From assembly GCA_900546355.1 (NCBI GenBank), contig URCM01000101.1:1-10545 (forward strand): a stretch of 10,545 bases of DNA, in the 5' to 3' direction. The stretch is from an uncultured Bacteroides sp. (lineage in GTDB: Bacteria > Bacteroidota > Bacteroidia > Bacteroidales > Bacteroidaceae). A program made the position numbers and the translations under genes. Shown here piece by piece: positions 1 to 8,143 of the stretch; within the stretch, counting starts at the first letter, position 1; each line of letters starts with the position of its first letter. The notes beneath the pieces were generated by a model. The model did no database searches and was not told the DNA's origin. It worked only from the letters and a program-made list of their open reading frames with translations.

Positions 1-1
1 T

Positions 2-20
2 TCTGCGTCTCTGCGTTCCA
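2..20. repeat. Possible right half of an intergenic palindrome cut by the window edge
   Basis: Bases 2-11 (TCTGCGTCTC) are identical to 7226-7235 in the right arm of the long intergenic palindrome between the GH3 gene and ispE, and the following TGCGTT resembles the rest of that arm. This suggests a second copy of the same intergenic palindrome family whose left arm lies outside the window. With only about ten identical bases visible, chance similarity cannot be excluded. Confidence 0.35.
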
Positions 21-205
21 TTCCATTTTTCGCAATCCATTTCTGATTGACTATATATTGTGATTGAATTTCCAATATTCATACTTATTCTCTTCACAAT
101 CATCCAATCCTTTCCATATCAGATTGAACCATTTATAAAATCCGATTTCTTTTCCCCAAATTACATTTTTTGCCCCTTTAAATTAAACATTAATAGAAGA
201 ATTCC

Positions 206-213
206 TATTTTTG
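206..213 (+). promoter_or_regulatory. Bacteroidetes -7 promoter box for the MFS gene
   Basis: TATTTTTG matches the Bacteroides -7 consensus TAnnTTTG and ends 28 nt before the ATG at 242, giving a very short leader. No TTTG or TTG lies at the usual ~20 nt upstream spacing, so the -33 element is weak or absent. The rest of 1-241 is AT-rich and shows no coding potential or other clear signal. Confidence 0.55.
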
Positions 214-241
214 TATCCGCCAACTGAAAAAAGAAGAACGT

Positions 242-1423
242 ATGAATACTACTACTGAAAAGCTATGGAACCGGAACTATCTGAGAGTCTGGACCGCCAA
301 TTTTCTGCTTTACTTTTCATTTATGCTTCTGACACCGCTATTCCCGCTATATTTAAGTGAGACTTTCGATGCCGACAAGCAAATGATTGGTATTGTATTA
401 TCGGGTTATACATTGACAGCTCTAATTATTCGTCCGTTTAGCGGATATATGGTAGATAGTTTCCCCAGGAAAAAAGTGCTGCTGACGAGTTTTTTCCTGT
501 TTTTCATCTTGTTTATCGGCTATCCATTGGCGGCTACATTGCTAATGTTTGCCATTGTAAGGACGTTGCACGGCATGCCTTTCGGTGCGGCGACCGTATC
601 GAACAGCACAGTGGCTATTGATGTGCTTCCGGCTTCACGGCGTGCGGAAGGCATCGGTTATTATGGATTAAGCAACAACGTAGCAACCGCCATCAGTCCG
701 AGTATAGCTTTAGCAATCTATGGAATGACGGGAAACTACGATTTGCTCTTCTTACTTGCCATCCTTTTTTCTGGATTGGCTCTATATTGTAATTACGGCG
801 TGAATCTATCTTTCCGTCCTACCACCAAACGACAACCTCTTTCGCTTGACCGTTTTATTCTTTTGAAAGCTTGGCGACAAGGGATATGCATTGCCTGTTT
901 CGGATTTTCTTATGGAATCATTTCTACTTACATTGCTATTTACGGAAAAGAGGAACTTGGAATAACAGAAGGAACCGGGTTTTTCTTTTTACTCATTTCT
1001 ATAGGACTAATTCTTTCTCGACTGACGGGAAGCCGGACATTACGACAGGGAAAGATAACTCAAAATGCAACGGTAGGCGTTATTGTCTCATTGCTTGGAT
1101 ATTTCCTGTTCGCTTTCTTTCATAATTATTGGGGCTATTATGGTGCGGCATTGATTATCGGATTGGGTAATGGGCATATGTTCCCGGCGTTTCAGAACAT
1201 GTTTCTGAATTTGGCACCCAACGAACAACGAGGCACAGCAAACTCCACCTTATTTGTTTCTTGGGATACGGGATTTGGTATCGGCGTACTGCTCGGCGGG
1301 ATGGTGGTAGAACATTGGGGATATCATTCGGCGTTTTGGGTAATGTGGATAGCCAATCTGCTGGGTGTACTTTTCTATTTTGCCAGCGCAAGAGGGTATT
1401 TTCTGGCGAACAAGTTAAGATGA
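242..1423 (+). CDS. MFS transporter, 12-TM, substrate unknown
   Basis: This encodes a 393-residue inner-membrane transporter of the major facilitator superfamily. About twelve hydrophobic segments can be traced, beginning near residues 16-36 and 47-67 and ending near 365-383, with a more polar central loop around residues 190-206. The loop between TM2 and TM3 carries the MFS signature as G68-Y-M-V-D72-S-F-P-R76-K77 (family pattern GxxxDxxGRK, with Pro in place of the last Gly). The length is normal and the protein looks intact. The start at 242 fits the -7 box 28 nt upstream and the usual N-terminal length before TM1. It resembles the AraJ/MdtG-like efflux branch more than known sugar:proton symporters, but this is an impression. 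The next gene encodes an exported glycosidase with its own promoter, so uptake of a released sugar is possible but unproven; drug or metabolite export is equally plausible. Confidence 0.88.
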   Translation: MNTTTEKLWNRNYLRVWTANFLLYFSFMLLTPLFPLYLSETFDADKQMIGIVLSGYTLTALIIRPFSGYMVDSFPRKKVLLTSFFLFFILFIGYPLAATLLMFAIVRTLHGMPFGAATVSNSTVAIDVLPASRRAEGIGYYGLSNNVATAISPSIALAIYGMTGNYDLLFLLAILFSGLALYCNYGVNLSFRPTTKRQPLSLDRFILLKAWRQGICIACFGFSYGIISTYIAIYGKEELGITEGTGFFFLLISIGLILSRLTGSRTLRQGKITQNATVGVIVSLLGYFLFAFFHNYWGYYGAALIIGLGNGHMFPAFQNMFLNLAPNEQRGTANSTLFVSWDTGFGIGVLLGGMVVEHWGYHSAFWVMWIANLLGVLFYFASARGYFLANKLR

Positions 1424-1545
1424 GTACCGTACTGCATTTTTCAGCCATAGCAAATCTGAAGGACATTCATAATGCCGAAAACCTCATAAACCATTAACTT
1501 TCAACCATATTTCCGTGATTTGCTCAGTATCTCACTTTTTTGTAT

Positions 1546-1553
1546 TATCTTTG
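1546..1553 (+). promoter_or_regulatory. Bacteroidetes -7 promoter box for the SGNH-GH95 gene
   Basis: TATCTTTG matches TAnnTTTG and ends 26 nt before the ATG at 1580. A TTTG at 1519-1522 could serve as the -33 element, with a 23-nt gap, slightly longer than the usual ~20. The leader between box and ATG is AT-rich with no Shine-Dalgarno, as is common in this phylum. The remainder of the 156-nt gap after the MFS gene shows only weak, short inverted repeats. Confidence 0.65.
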
Positions 1554-1579
1554 CGGCAACTTAAACTAATATTTAATAT

Positions 1580-4500
1580 ATGCAAAACAAAAAACTACTG
1601 TTACTTGCTTGGCTCATCGTTTTCCCGATGTGCCTTTTTGCACAAAACAAAGAAAATATTATTAAAGTGGCTTGTATAGGCAACAGCATCACCGAAGGAT
1701 ATGCGTTGACACATCCCGAAACTGAAAGCTATCCGGCTGTGCTCCAACGTCTGTTAGGGGATAAATATAAAGTTGGAAATTTCGGCCTGACCGCCCATAC
1801 ACTAATGATGAAGGGGAACTTACCCTACATGGCAAAGCAACCCTATCAAGACGCACTTGCTTTCCAACCCGATATCGTGACCATTAAGTTAGGTACAAAC
1901 GATTCAAAGCCAATAAACTGGGTACACAAAGAGGACTTCCAAAAAGACCTGAACACGATGATAGACGCCTTCGAGGCACTCCCCTCGCGTCCGCGCATCT
2001 ACCTGTGCCTGCCCATTCCCTCCAATTCTGAAGACTGGGGTATCAATGATAGCATCATCACTTACGGAGTCATTCCCCGCATCCGCGAAGTGGCACACGA
2101 ACGCAACCTGCCCGTCATCGACCTGCACACGCCGATGCTCCCTTATTATCCGAAGGAATATACCGACGGAGTGCACCCGAACAAATACGGTGCCATCATA
2201 ATAGCCGAAAATATCTACAAGGCACTGACCGGAAGAGACCCCGTGCCTGCACCAGGCAGAGCCGACCAGACCTTATGGTATGACGAACCGGCGGCACAAT
2301 GGGAAGAAACCCTTCCGCTGGGCAACGGACGCCTGGGCATGATGCCCGATGGAGGCGTTACGAAAGAACACATCGTGCTGAACGAAATCAGCATGTGGAG
2401 CGGCTCGGAGGCAGACTACCGCAACCCGCAAGCCTCCGAAAGCCTTCCCCGCATCCGCCAGCTCCTCTTCGAAGGCAAGAACAAAGAAGCGCAGGAACTG
2501 ATGTACACCAGCTTCGTGCCCAAGAAGCCCGAAAAAGGAGGCACGTACGGATGTTTCCAGATGCTTGCCGACATGTACATCGACTATATTTTCCCCGATA
2601 CGGCAAGCCAAGCGAAAGACTACCTGCGCTGGCTCAACCTGAACGAAAGCGTGGCATATACCACCTTCACGAAAAACGGTACACGCTACGTGCGTGAATA
2701 CTTCGTATCGAAAAACAAAGACGTGATGCTCGTCCACCTGAAGGCAGACCACCCGGAGGCTCTCGGATTCCGCCTGACCTTGAGCCGCCCCGAACGGGGA
2801 AGCGTGCGAAGGCTGGGCGAAGGGAAACTGGAAATAGCAGGCACATTGGATAGCGGGAACGAACGGAAAGATGGCATACGCTATTCCGCGATAACGGGTG
2901 TGAAACTCATAGGAAACAAGAGCCGGATGCAGACCCATGCAGATGCCATCGAGGTATCGGATGCCGACGAAGCGTGGATTATCGTATCGGCGAACACCTC
3001 GTACATGAAAGGCGAAATGTATCAGACTGAGACCCAACGACTGCTTGACCAAGCCTTGGCTTCCGATTTGGCACAAACCAGGCAAGAAGCAATCGGTGAA
3101 TACCAGCGGCTTTTCCACCGTGCGGGCATCGTATTGCCCGAAAACCCTGCCGTATCCGCATTGAGTACCGACAAGCGGCTGGAGGCTTTCCAGACACAGG
3201 ATGACCCTTCGCTGGCTGCCCTTTATTACAATTACGGGCGTTATCTATTAATCAGCAGCACCCGCCCCGGAAGCCTTCCACCCAACCTGCAAGGGCTTTG
3301 GGCGAACGGGGTGACTACGCCCTGGAACGGAGATTATCATACGAACATCAATATCCAAATGAACCACTGGCCCGTAGAACCGGGCAACCTTTCCGAACTT
3401 TACCAACCGATGATAGCCCTGGTGGAACGCTTGGTGAAGAGCGGGGAAGAAAGTGCGAAGGCATTTTATGGGAAGGACGCGAAAGGCTGGGTGCTCCACA
3501 TGATGACCAACGTATGGAATTATACCGCACCAGGCGAACATCCTTCATGGGGAGCGACCAATACAGGAGGCGCATGGCTCTGCGCACACTTGTGGGAACA
3601 TTACCTTTATACGGGCAACCGGCAATACCTTGCCGACATCTATCCCGTATTGAAAGGGGCTTCGGAATTCTTCTATTCCACCATGGTGAGTGAGCCGGAA
3701 CACGGATGGCTGGTGACCGCCCCGACTTCTTCTCCCGAAAACGAGTTTTACGCATCGCAGAAAGACCGGACGCCGATTAGTGTCTGCATGGGACCTACGA
3801 TGGACATCCAGTTGGTGCGCGAACTCTATACCAACGTGATAGAAGCCGCTTCCATCCTCCATACGGACTCTCTCTATTCCACCCGATTGCAAGAAGCCAT
3901 CACCCAGCTTCCTCCACACCAAATCAGCAAGCAGGGGTATCTGATGGAATGGCTCAAGGATTACGAAGAAGTGGATGTGCATCATCGCCACGTGTCTCAC
4001 CTGTACGGCTTGCATCCGGGAAACCAAATCTCGCTTTATCATACCCCCGAACTGGCAGAGGCGTGCCGTGCTACGCTGGACCGGAGAGGAGACGGAGGAA
4101 CGGGCTGGAGCCGCGCATGGAAAATCAACTTCTGGGCACGCCTGGGTGACGGAAACCGGGCATACACCTTATTCCGTAACCTGCTTTATCCCGCCTATAC
4201 GCAAGCAAACCCGACAGAACACGGAAGCGGAACTTTTCCCAACCTGTTCTGTTCGCACCCGCCCTTCCAAATGGACGGAAACTGGGGAGGCACTTCGGGA
4301 ATCAGCGAAATGCTGATACAAAGCCAGGACGGATTCATCAACCTGCTCCCTGCCCTGCCCGACTCGTGGAAAGAAGGAAACTTATACGGATTCAAAGTAC
4401 GTGGAGGCGCTATGGTCAGCATGAAATGGAAAGAAGGAAAGCCGGTAGAAGTTATTCTTACCGGAGGCTGGGACCCGAATATCAAGATTAAGACGCCGGA

Positions 4501-4600
4501 AGGAGTGGCCGAAGTGTCGGTAAACGGAGAGAAACGTAAAGCGGGAAAGTTCTTGGAACTTACGGTTCCGGCAGGGAGAAAAGTAAAACTGCACTTCTGA
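1580..4600 (+). CDS. Secreted SGNH/GDSL esterase fused to GH95 alpha-L-fucosidase-type glycosidase
   Basis: This 1006-residue protein has a signal peptide (residues 1-21, likely cleaved at LFA/QN) and two catalytic modules. Residues ~27-215 form an SGNH hydrolase: nucleophile Ser36 in GNSITEG, Gly69, Asn107 in GTND, and Asp196/His199 in DGVHPN. Residues ~232-1005 form a full GH95 enzyme: an N-terminal beta-sandwich opening at LWYDEPAAQWEETLPLGNGR, an (alpha/alpha)6 barrel, and a C-terminal beta domain. By comparison with Bifidobacterium AfcA, Asn589 and Asn591 (HTNINIQMNHWP), Glu720 (SPEN, general acid) and Asp899 (MDGNWGG) are the catalytic set, and all are present. GH95 enzymes usually release alpha-1,2-linked L-fucose, and some release L-galactose. 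The esterase probably removes acetyl groups, so the fusion may attack acetylated fucosylated glycans; that substrate is inference. It probably acts in the periplasm or outside the cell. GC content rises sharply inside the esterase domain. Confidence 0.93.
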   Translation: MQNKKLLLLAWLIVFPMCLFAQNKENIIKVACIGNSITEGYALTHPETESYPAVLQRLLGDKYKVGNFGLTAHTLMMKGNLPYMAKQPYQDALAFQPDIVTIKLGTNDSKPINWVHKEDFQKDLNTMIDAFEALPSRPRIYLCLPIPSNSEDWGINDSIITYGVIPRIREVAHERNLPVIDLHTPMLPYYPKEYTDGVHPNKYGAIIIAENIYKALTGRDPVPAPGRADQTLWYDEPAAQWEETLPLGNGRLGMMPDGGVTKEHIVLNEISMWSGSEADYRNPQASESLPRIRQLLFEGKNKEAQELMYTSFVPKKPEKGGTYGCFQMLADMYIDYIFPDTASQAKDYLRWLNLNESVAYTTFTKNGTRYVREYFVSKNKDVMLVHLKADHPEALGFRLTLSRPERGSVRRLGEGKLEIAGTLDSGNERKDGIRYSAITGVKLIGNKSRMQTHADAIEVSDADEAWIIVSANTSYMKGEMYQTETQRLLDQALASDLAQTRQEAIGEYQRLFHRAGIVLPENPAVSALSTDKRLEAFQTQDDPSLAALYYNYGRYLLISSTRPGSLPPNLQGLWANGVTTPWNGDYHTNINIQMNHWPVEPGNLSELYQPMIALVERLVKSGEESAKAFYGKDAKGWVLHMMTNVWNYTAPGEHPSWGATNTGGAWLCAHLWEHYLYTGNRQYLADIYPVLKGASEFFYSTMVSEPEHGWLVTAPTSSPENEFYASQKDRTPISVCMGPTMDIQLVRELYTNVIEAASILHTDSLYSTRLQEAITQLPPHQISKQGYLMEWLKDYEEVDVHHRHVSHLYGLHPGNQISLYHTPELAEACRATLDRRGDGGTGWSRAWKINFWARLGDGNRAYTLFRNLLYPAYTQANPTEHGSGTFPNLFCSHPPFQMDGNWGGTSGISEMLIQSQDGFINLLPALPDSWKEGNLYGFKVRGGAMVSMKWKEGKPVEVILTGGWDPNIKIKTPEGVAEVSVNGEKRKAGKFLELTVPAGRKVKLHF

Positions 4601-4608
4601 AATTAAAT

Positions 4609-4719
4609 TATCCGCATTTTACCCAATTATCTCGCAAGGGCGGAGTTTGCCTGCCTGGAAATATCCATGTGGACACATACAAGACTATCTCCGCCCTTAT
4701 TATGGACTAACTGCGGATA
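4609..4719. terminator. Nested inverted repeats after GH95, probable terminator or structured RNA
   Basis: An outer 8-bp pair (TATCCGCA at 4609-4616 with TGCGGATA at 4712-4719) encloses a perfect 10-bp pair (AAGGGCGGAG at 4636-4645 with CTCCGCCCTT at 4689-4698). That encloses a near-palindrome ATGTG-GA-CACAT at 4667-4678. It begins 8 nt after the GH95 stop and sits before the GH3 promoter, so termination is the simplest role. No long T-tract follows, and the 43-nt inner loop is large for a classical Rho-independent terminator, so the function is uncertain. Confidence 0.45.
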
Positions 4720-4772
4720 TTCGAATAAAATGATACTATTTTATCAAAAGGTGATACACTCAACAGAATCTC

Positions 4773-4803
4773 TTGGAGAAAAACAAAAAAAGATATATTT
4801 TTG
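4773..4803 (+). promoter_or_regulatory. Bacteroidetes promoter for the GH3 gene
   Basis: The -7 box TATTTTTG at 4796-4803 fits TAnnTTTG and ends 23 nt before the ATG at 4827. A TTG at 4773-4775 lies 20 nt upstream of the box, the best -33/-7 spacing in this window. The GH3 gene can therefore be transcribed independently of the GH95 gene. Confidence 0.65.
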
Positions 4804-4826
4804 GACAACACTAATAAAAATATACA

Positions 4827-7175
4827 ATGAAAAATCTAAAAAACATCGCATTGGCTTCCGTATTATGTGCAGGAGCCTGTTTAAGTGCAGAAGGACAAAC
4901 CGTCCCTCCAGCCATTCCTTCCGATCCGGTTATCGAAGCCAACATCCAAGATTGGCTCAAGAAAATGACCCTCGAACAAAAAATCGGACAGATGTGTGAA
5001 ATCACCATTGATGTCGTGACCGACTTCGAAGCAAGCCAGAAGGACGGATTCACCTTGGACAAAGCCAAACTGGACACCGTTATCGGGAAATACAAAGTAG
5101 GTTCACTCCTGAACGTGCCACTGAGCATCGCCCAAACCAAAGAGAAATGGGCGGAAGCCATCAAGCAAATCCAGGAGCTTTCGATGAAGGAAATCGGAAT
5201 CCCCTGCATCTACGGCGTAGACCAGATACACGGAACCACCTATACCCTCGGAGGCACGCTCTTCCCGCAAGGTGTGAACATGGGCGCGTCCTTCAACCGT
5301 GACTTGGTGAAGCGTGAAGCCGAAATCTCGGCGTACGAAACCAAAGCGGGATGCATCCCATGGACATACGCGCCGGTGGTCGACCTGGGAAGAGACCCGC
5401 GCTGGTCGCGCATGTGGGAGAACTATGGAGAGGATTGCTACGTGAATGCGGAAATGGGGAAGGCATCCGTCATCGGCTTTCAAGGCGAAGACCCGAACCG
5501 TATCGGTCCGAACCATGTAGCCGCCTGTATGAAACACTATATGGGTTATGGCGTTCCGGTTTCGGGCAAGGACCGTACGCCCTCTTCCATCTCGCGGAGC
5601 GACATGCGCGAAAAGCACTTCGCGCCTTATCTGGCAGCCGTCCGCCAGGGGGCGTTGAGCGTGATGGTCAACTCGGGCGTGGACAACGGTATGCCCTTCC
5701 ATGCCAACAAGGAATACCTCACCCACTGGCTGAAAGAAGACCTGAACTGGGACGGGCTGGTAGTGACCGACTGGGCGGACATCAATAACCTCTGCACGCG
5801 CGACCACATAGCCGCTACCAAGAAAGAAGCCATCAAAATCGCCATCAATGCCGGTATCGACATGTCAATGGTGCCCTACGAAGTGAGCTTCTGCGATTAC
5901 CTGAAGGAGTTGGTAGAAGAAGGTGAAGTACCCATGAGCCGCATCGATGACGCCGTGGCACGCGTGTTGCGCCTGAAATACCGCCTCGGACTCTTCGACA
6001 AGCCTTATTGGAGCACCGAAGACTATCCGAAGTTCGGCTCGGAAGAGTTCGCCCAAGTGGCTCTCCAAGCCGCCGAAGAATCGGAAGTATTGCTCAAGAA
6101 CGAAGGGGGCATCCTTCCGATTGCCAAAGGAATGAAAATACTGCTTGCCGGACCGAACGCCAACTCCATGCGGTGCCTGAACGGAGGCTGGTCGTATAGC
6201 TGGCAGGGACACCGTGCCGATGAATGTGCCCAGGCATACAACACCATCTACGAAGCCCTGTGCAACAAGTTCGGAAAGGAGAACATCCTCTACGAACCGG
6301 GCGTGACTTACGCTCCCTACAAGAACGACAACTGGTGGGAAGAGAATGTACCGGAGATAGAGAAATCCGTAGCCGCCGCTCAAAATGCCGATGTCATCAT
6401 CGCTTGCATCGGCGAGAATTCCTATTGCGAGACTCCGGGAAACCTGACCGACCTGAACCTCTCCGCAAACCAGCAGGACCTGGTAAAGGCATTGGCCGAG
6501 ACCGGGAAACCTGTCATCCTGATTCTGAACGAAGGACGTCCGCGTCTCATCAAGGACATCGAGCCGCTGGCTAAAGCCGTAATAAACATAATGCTTCCGG
6601 GCAATTACGGGGGAGATGCCTTGGCAAACCTGCTTGCCGGAGATGCCAATTTCAGTGCGAAAATGCCCTATACCTATCCGAGACACATCAATGCCCTTGC
6701 TACCTACGACTACAAGCCGTGCGAAAACATCGGCCAAATGAGCGGGAACTACAATTATGACTCGGTTATGGATATCCAATGGCCTTTCGGATTCGGCCTG
6801 AGCTATACTACCTATAAATACAGCAACCTGAAGGTAGACAAAGCCCAATTCACCGCCGATGACGAACTGACCTTCACCGTAGATGTGACCAACACGGGAA
6901 GCGTGGCAGGCAAGGAAAGCGTATTGCTTTACTCGAAAGACCTGGTGGCAAGCAGCACGCCCGACAACATCCGCCTACGCAACTTCGAGAAGATTTCCCT
7001 GAATCCGGGCGAAACCAAGACCGTCACGATGAAATTGAAAGGAAGCGACCTGGCTTTCGTCAACTATTACGGGCAATGGACGCTGGAAAAAGGCGACTTC
7101 AAAGTGAAGTGCGGCGACCAGTGGATTGACCTGCAATGCACACAAACCAAGGTGTGGGATACCCCTAACCGATAA
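4827..7175 (+). CDS. Secreted GH3 family beta-glucosidase-type glycosidase
   Basis: This 782-residue enzyme starts with a signal peptide (residues 1 to ~21-24). Cys18 lies in AGAC, which lacks the aliphatic residue expected of a lipobox, so signal peptidase I is more likely. Residues ~35-390 form the (beta/alpha)8 domain, with [18 protein letters not shown], the substrate-binding Lys236-His237 (KHYMGYG) and the nucleophile Asp315 in VVTDW. Residues ~405-645 form the alpha/beta sandwich, where [11 protein letters not shown] offers Glu535 as the likely acid/base (Glu530 is the alternative). Residues ~675-775 are the C-terminal fibronectin-III-like domain. Length and domain order are normal for exported Bacteroides GH3 enzymes that remove terminal beta-linked glucose from oligosaccharides. 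The family also contains xylosidases and others, so the exact sugar is not fixed by sequence. It follows the GH95 gene by 226 nt and has its own promoter, so coordinated use with GH95 is inferred from position only. Confidence 0.92.
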   Translation: MKNLKNIALASVLCAGACLSAEGQTVPPAIPSDPVIEANIQDWLKKMTLEQKIGQMCEITIDVVTDFEASQKDGFTLDKAKLDTVIGKYKVGSLLNVPLSIAQTKEKWAEAIKQIQELSMKEIGIPCIYGVDQIHGTTYTLGGTLFPQGVNMGASFNRDLVKREAEISAYETKAGCIPWTYAPVVDLGRDPRWSRMWENYGEDCYVNAEMGKASVIGFQGEDPNRIGPNHVAACMKHYMGYGVPVSGKDRTPSSISRSDMREKHFAPYLAAVRQGALSVMVNSGVDNGMPFHANKEYLTHWLKEDLNWDGLVVTDWADINNLCTRDHIAATKKEAIKIAINAGIDMSMVPYEVSFCDYLKELVEEGEVPMSRIDDAVARVLRLKYRLGLFDKPYWSTEDYPKFGSEEFAQVALQAAEESEVLLKNEGGILPIAKGMKILLAGPNANSMRCLNGGWSYSWQGHRADECAQAYNTIYEALCNKFGKENILYEPGVTYAPYKNDNWWEENVPEIEKSVAAAQNADVIIACIGENSYCETPGNLTDLNLSANQQDLVKALAETGKPVILILNEGRPRLIKDIEPLAKAVINIMLPGNYGGDALANLLAGDANFSAKMPYTYPRHINALATYDYKPCENIGQMSGNYNYDSVMDIQWPFGFGLSYTTYKYSNLKVDKAQFTADDELTFTVDVTNTGSVAGKESVLLYSKDLVASSTPDNIRLRNFEKISLNPGETKTVTMKLKGSDLAFVNYYGQWTLEKGDFKVKCGDQWIDLQCTQTKVWDTPNR

Positions 7176-7185
7176 ACTATAATCG

Positions 7186-7249
7186 AACACAAAGGCACGG
7201 AGACACGGAGAAAAAAATAAAAAACTCTGCGTCTCCGTGTCTTTGTGTT
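7186..7249. repeat. Long imperfect palindrome between GH3 and ispE
   Basis: Arms of 25 nt (7186-7210 and 7225-7249) match as reverse complements at 22 of 25 positions, around a 14-nt loop made only of A and T. The arms are built from CACGGAG/CTCCGTG-like units with internal repetition (CACGGAGACACGGAG). It starts 10 nt after the GH3 stop and could act as a terminator, although no T-run follows. Similar CACGGAG/CACAGAG palindromes are, as I recall, common between genes in Bacteroides genomes. A partial relative appears at the left window edge. Confidence 0.7.
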
Positions 7250-7260
7250 TAAATAAATCG

Positions 7261-7268
7261 TATCTTTG
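7261..7268 (+). promoter_or_regulatory. Bacteroidetes -7 promoter box for ispE
   Basis: TATCTTTG matches TAnnTTTG and ends 28 nt before the ATG at 7297. A TTTG at 7242-7245 is only 15 nt upstream, short for a -33 element, and lies inside the right arm of the adjacent palindrome. The box supports the start at 7297, because an upstream in-frame ATG at 7237 would lie before the promoter. Confidence 0.6.
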
Positions 7269-7296
7269 GCAAAACATTAATCAAAAACATCATATC

Positions 7297-8121
7297 ATGA
7301 TAACATTCCCTAACGCCAAAATAAACTTAGGCCTCAACGTCGTAGAAAAACGTGCCGACGGATACCATAATATCGAAACCGTCTTTTATCCGATTAACCT
7401 GCAAGATGCGCTCGAAGTGAACCGGCTGGAGAACGGAAGCGAGCCTTTCCGCCTTTCTGTCAAAGGCACCCTGCTTGATGGAGCGCCCGAAGATAATCTT
7501 GTAGTAAAAGCCTATCTCTTGCTTCGCGAGAAATACCATCTGCCCCCTGTAGACATTCATTTATACAAACACATCCCTACCGGAGCCGGATTGGGAGGAG
7601 GTTCAGCCGACGGAGCTTTCATGATTAAACTATTGAACGAAAAATTCCAAATCGGACTGACCGTGCAGGAAATGGAAGAATACGCCGCACACATCGGAGC
7701 CGATTGCGCTTTCTTTGTGCGCAACCAACCCGTATTTGCCACCGGCATCGGAAATATCTTCGAACCTGTCAGTTGCTCACTTGCCGATTACCGGCTGGTA
7801 TTGGTCAAGCCGGAAAACGCAATTTCAACAAGCGAAGCCTATAGTCGCATCAAGCCACATTATCCGGAGAAATCGGTGAAAGAAATCATCCGTCAGCCCG
7901 TAGAGACTTGGAAAGACGAATTAAGAAACGATTTTGAAGAATCGGTATTCGCCCTCTATCCCGAAATAGCCGCCATCAAAGACAAAATGTACGACTTGGG
8001 AGCCGTATATGCTTCGATGACCGGTTCCGGCTCAGCCGTCTATGGTATCTTCCGCGAACGGATTGAAAACGTCGATGCTATCTTCAGCGGATACTTCTGC
8101 CGCCAGCGGGAAATGATTTGA
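7297..8121 (+). CDS. ispE: 4-diphosphocytidyl-2-C-methyl-D-erythritol kinase (IspE)
   Basis: This 274-residue cytosolic GHMP kinase phosphorylates 4-(CDP)-2-C-methyl-D-erythritol at the 2-hydroxyl with ATP, the fourth step of the MEP pathway to isoprenoids. The N-terminus reads [12 protein letters not shown] with the conserved Lys8. The ATP-binding glycine loop is P94[11 protein letters not shown]105. The catalytic Asp136 lies in HIGADCAFF, and the third GHMP motif is TGSGSAVYG at residues 242-250. The open frame extends 20 codons further upstream to 7237, but that stretch runs through the palindrome and the -7 box, and the family begins with the NAKINL segment, so 7297 is chosen. The protein is of normal length and intact. 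The next gene begins 22 nt after the stop with no promoter box between, which suggests co-transcription. Confidence 0.95.
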   Translation: MITFPNAKINLGLNVVEKRADGYHNIETVFYPINLQDALEVNRLENGSEPFRLSVKGTLLDGAPEDNLVVKAYLLLREKYHLPPVDIHLYKHIPTGAGLGGGSADGAFMIKLLNEKFQIGLTVQEMEEYAAHIGADCAFFVRNQPVFATGIGNIFEPVSCSLADYRLVLVKPENAISTSEAYSRIKPHYPEKSVKEIIRQPVETWKDELRNDFEESVFALYPEIAAIKDKMYDLGAVYASMTGSGSAVYGIFRERIENVDAIFSGYFCRQREMI

Positions 8122-8143
8122 TTTTTTATCAGAAAACCAAACC

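Noticed and set aside
45..127. Three GATTGA hexamers (45-50, 62-67, 122-127) upstream of the MFS gene
   Set aside because: Irregular spacing (17 and 60 nt) and low complexity; short AT-rich hexamers are expected by chance here.
1423..1433. AGTAC-C-GTACT inverted repeat at the MFS stop, followed by a short T-run
   Set aside because: The loop would be too small for the full stem and only about three pairs could form, so a terminator is not supported.
2273..3118. 281-codon open frame on the - strand opposite GH95
   Set aside because: It overlaps the GH95 module with all its motifs, has no recognisable domain and arises from GC-rich codon bias on the + strand.
4827..4898. Lipoprotein signal in the GH3 N-terminus (Cys14 or Cys18)
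   Set aside because: The residues before the cysteines do not fit the lipobox pattern; ordinary signal peptidase I cleavage is more likely.
5865..6848. 327-codon open frame on the - strand opposite GH3
   Set aside because: It lies fully inside the GH3 coding region, has no promoter or familiar motif, and is a shadow of the real gene.
7237..7296. Upstream ATG extending ispE by 20 codons
   Set aside because: The added codons run through the palindrome arm and the -7 box, and the family N-terminus begins at the 7297 methionine.
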